Positions 63,639 to 64,000 of a DNA stretch of 64,000 bases are shown in pieces. The stretch is from Rhizobium sp. Root1220 (GTDB lineage Bacteria > Pseudomonadota > Alphaproteobacteria > Rhizobiales > Rhizobiaceae): NCBI RefSeq assembly GCF_001426265.1, contig NZ_LMDG01000003.1, forward strand, positions 442-64,441, read 5' to 3'. The first letter of the stretch is position 1. Each line of letters opens with the position of its first letter. A program made the position numbers and the translations under genes. Under the pieces are notes generated by a model, which was not told the DNA's origin, searched no databases, and saw only the letters and a program-made list of their open reading frames with translations.

Positions 63639-64000
63639 TGTTTTCGGACTGGATTGTACCCCCGGGCGGAGAGGCACCTTACGAAGTAGATTTCTCAGAG
63701 TTTTACTTTGGTCGGAATGCAGAGGACAACGTTAGAGGGGCAAAGCTGTGGAAACGCGATATTCTCGGCATGCCGAATTTGGCCGAGGATTTCCGCCACG
63801 TAATGTTGGTCAACCCAGTTCAGAAGAAGCTGTTCCCCACCTATGCGAGCGCTTGGCGGAACATTCATCGGTTTCTCGAGGACAACCCGGACCTTCCGCC
63901 TTTGAATTCCATCTCGGACTTCCTCGATATTCACGGAATGCGCTTAAAGCAGTGGACGAAAAAGAACAAACTGGGGGTCGATCTCTACAAACGCATCAAA
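63620..64000 (+). CDS. second gene of the recombinase module, partial (3' end outside window)
   Basis: Frame from ATG 63620 runs open to the window edge (127 codons). It overlaps the recombinase end by 19 bases. The visible part reads MPEDGMMFSDWIVPPGGEAP, VQKKLFPTYASAWRNIHRFL and SISDFLDIHGMRLKQWTKKN. The middle resembles the helical core-binding domain of another recombinase-like protein, but the catalytic half would lie outside. In Tn554-type, RIT-type and similar modules two or three recombinase-like genes overlap this way. The identification as a recombinase partner is inference from position. Confidence 0.65.
   Translation, partial: MPEDGMMFSDWIVPPGGEAPYEVDFSEFYFGRNAEDNVRGAKLWKRDILGMPNLAEDFRHVMLVNPVQKKLFPTYASAWRNIHRFLEDNPDLPPLNSISDFLDIHGMRLKQWTKKNKLGVDLYKRIK

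Overview
The window looks like an accessory (megaplasmid or genomic-island) segment of a GC-rich alphaproteobacterium of the Rhizobiales, most likely Rhizobiaceae or a close relative. The clues are family-level: DUF982, DUF992 and BA14K proteins, an imuA-imuB-dnaE2 cassette behind a direct-repeat LexA box of the alphaproteobacterial GAAC-N7-GAAC type, paired Ku genes with a LigD of PE-ligase-polymerase order, and an HWE-type sensor kinase. I saw no rRNA, tRNA or CRISPR array. The many truncated and frameshifted genes point to a recombining, decaying accessory region rather than core chromosome.

Left part (1-9600): a cut-off ABC-F ATPase, a quinone oxidoreductase, a Tat-exported alpha/beta hydrolase, a strip of gene remnants (VOC-type and histidine-kinase fragments), a DUF982 protein, a cyclase-TolB-TPR protein, an SRAP protein (abasic-site DNA-protein crosslinking) and a frameshifted dinB. 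SOS mutagenesis block (9727-15235): LexA box, imuA, imuB and dnaE2, the last two overlapping by 4 nt. After it come a Nudix hydrolase, a secreted SNase-type nuclease and a four-helix membrane protein.

Middle part (18700-35600): a general-stress and cell-envelope neighbourhood. It holds a BA14K protein, a truncated cation/proton antiporter, a PhnA-like membrane protein in an operon with a YciE/YciF-type ferritin-like protein, an HWE sensor kinase, a DUF900 lipoprotein hydrolase and a TolB/TPR protein divergent from a DUF1254/DUF1214 protein. A plus-strand run of exported or membrane proteins follows: Cys-rich, OmpA-like, Gly/Tyr-rich, an arylsulfatase remnant, a small four-helix protein, a pore-loop channel-like protein, DUF992 and BrkB. 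Three promoter-like sites (GGAAC, 18 nt, TT) precede the BA14K gene, the PhnA-like operon and the ku operon. This matches the motif of the rhizobial general-stress sigma factor (EcfG/RpoE2).

NHEJ block (35629-40161): two adjacent ku genes diverge from ligD across about 150 nt holding a GTTCC/GGAAC palindrome. The right part (40300-55000) has a frameshifted L,D-transpeptidase, an IS3-type remnant, an AraC-type regulator, a cupin-like protein, Dps, a second DUF992, two DUF488 proteins, HupE/UreJ, a TUDOR-like DUF2945 protein, DUF4331 and an RND efflux pair. The far right (55000-64000) has a broken DNA methyltransferase, an SbcD/SbcC-like (YhaO/YhaN-type) nuclease-ATPase pair, a truncated AraC-type regulator and a tyrosine recombinase whose 3' end overlaps a second gene running off the window. 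That last pair is the best candidate for an active mobile-element module.

Taken together, the window combines DNA-damage tolerance (ImuABC, SRAP, DinB), double-strand-break repair (Ku/LigD, SbcCD-like) and stress or envelope protection (Dps, ferritin-like, exported small proteins). Product names rest on motif recognition by eye; no database search was possible.
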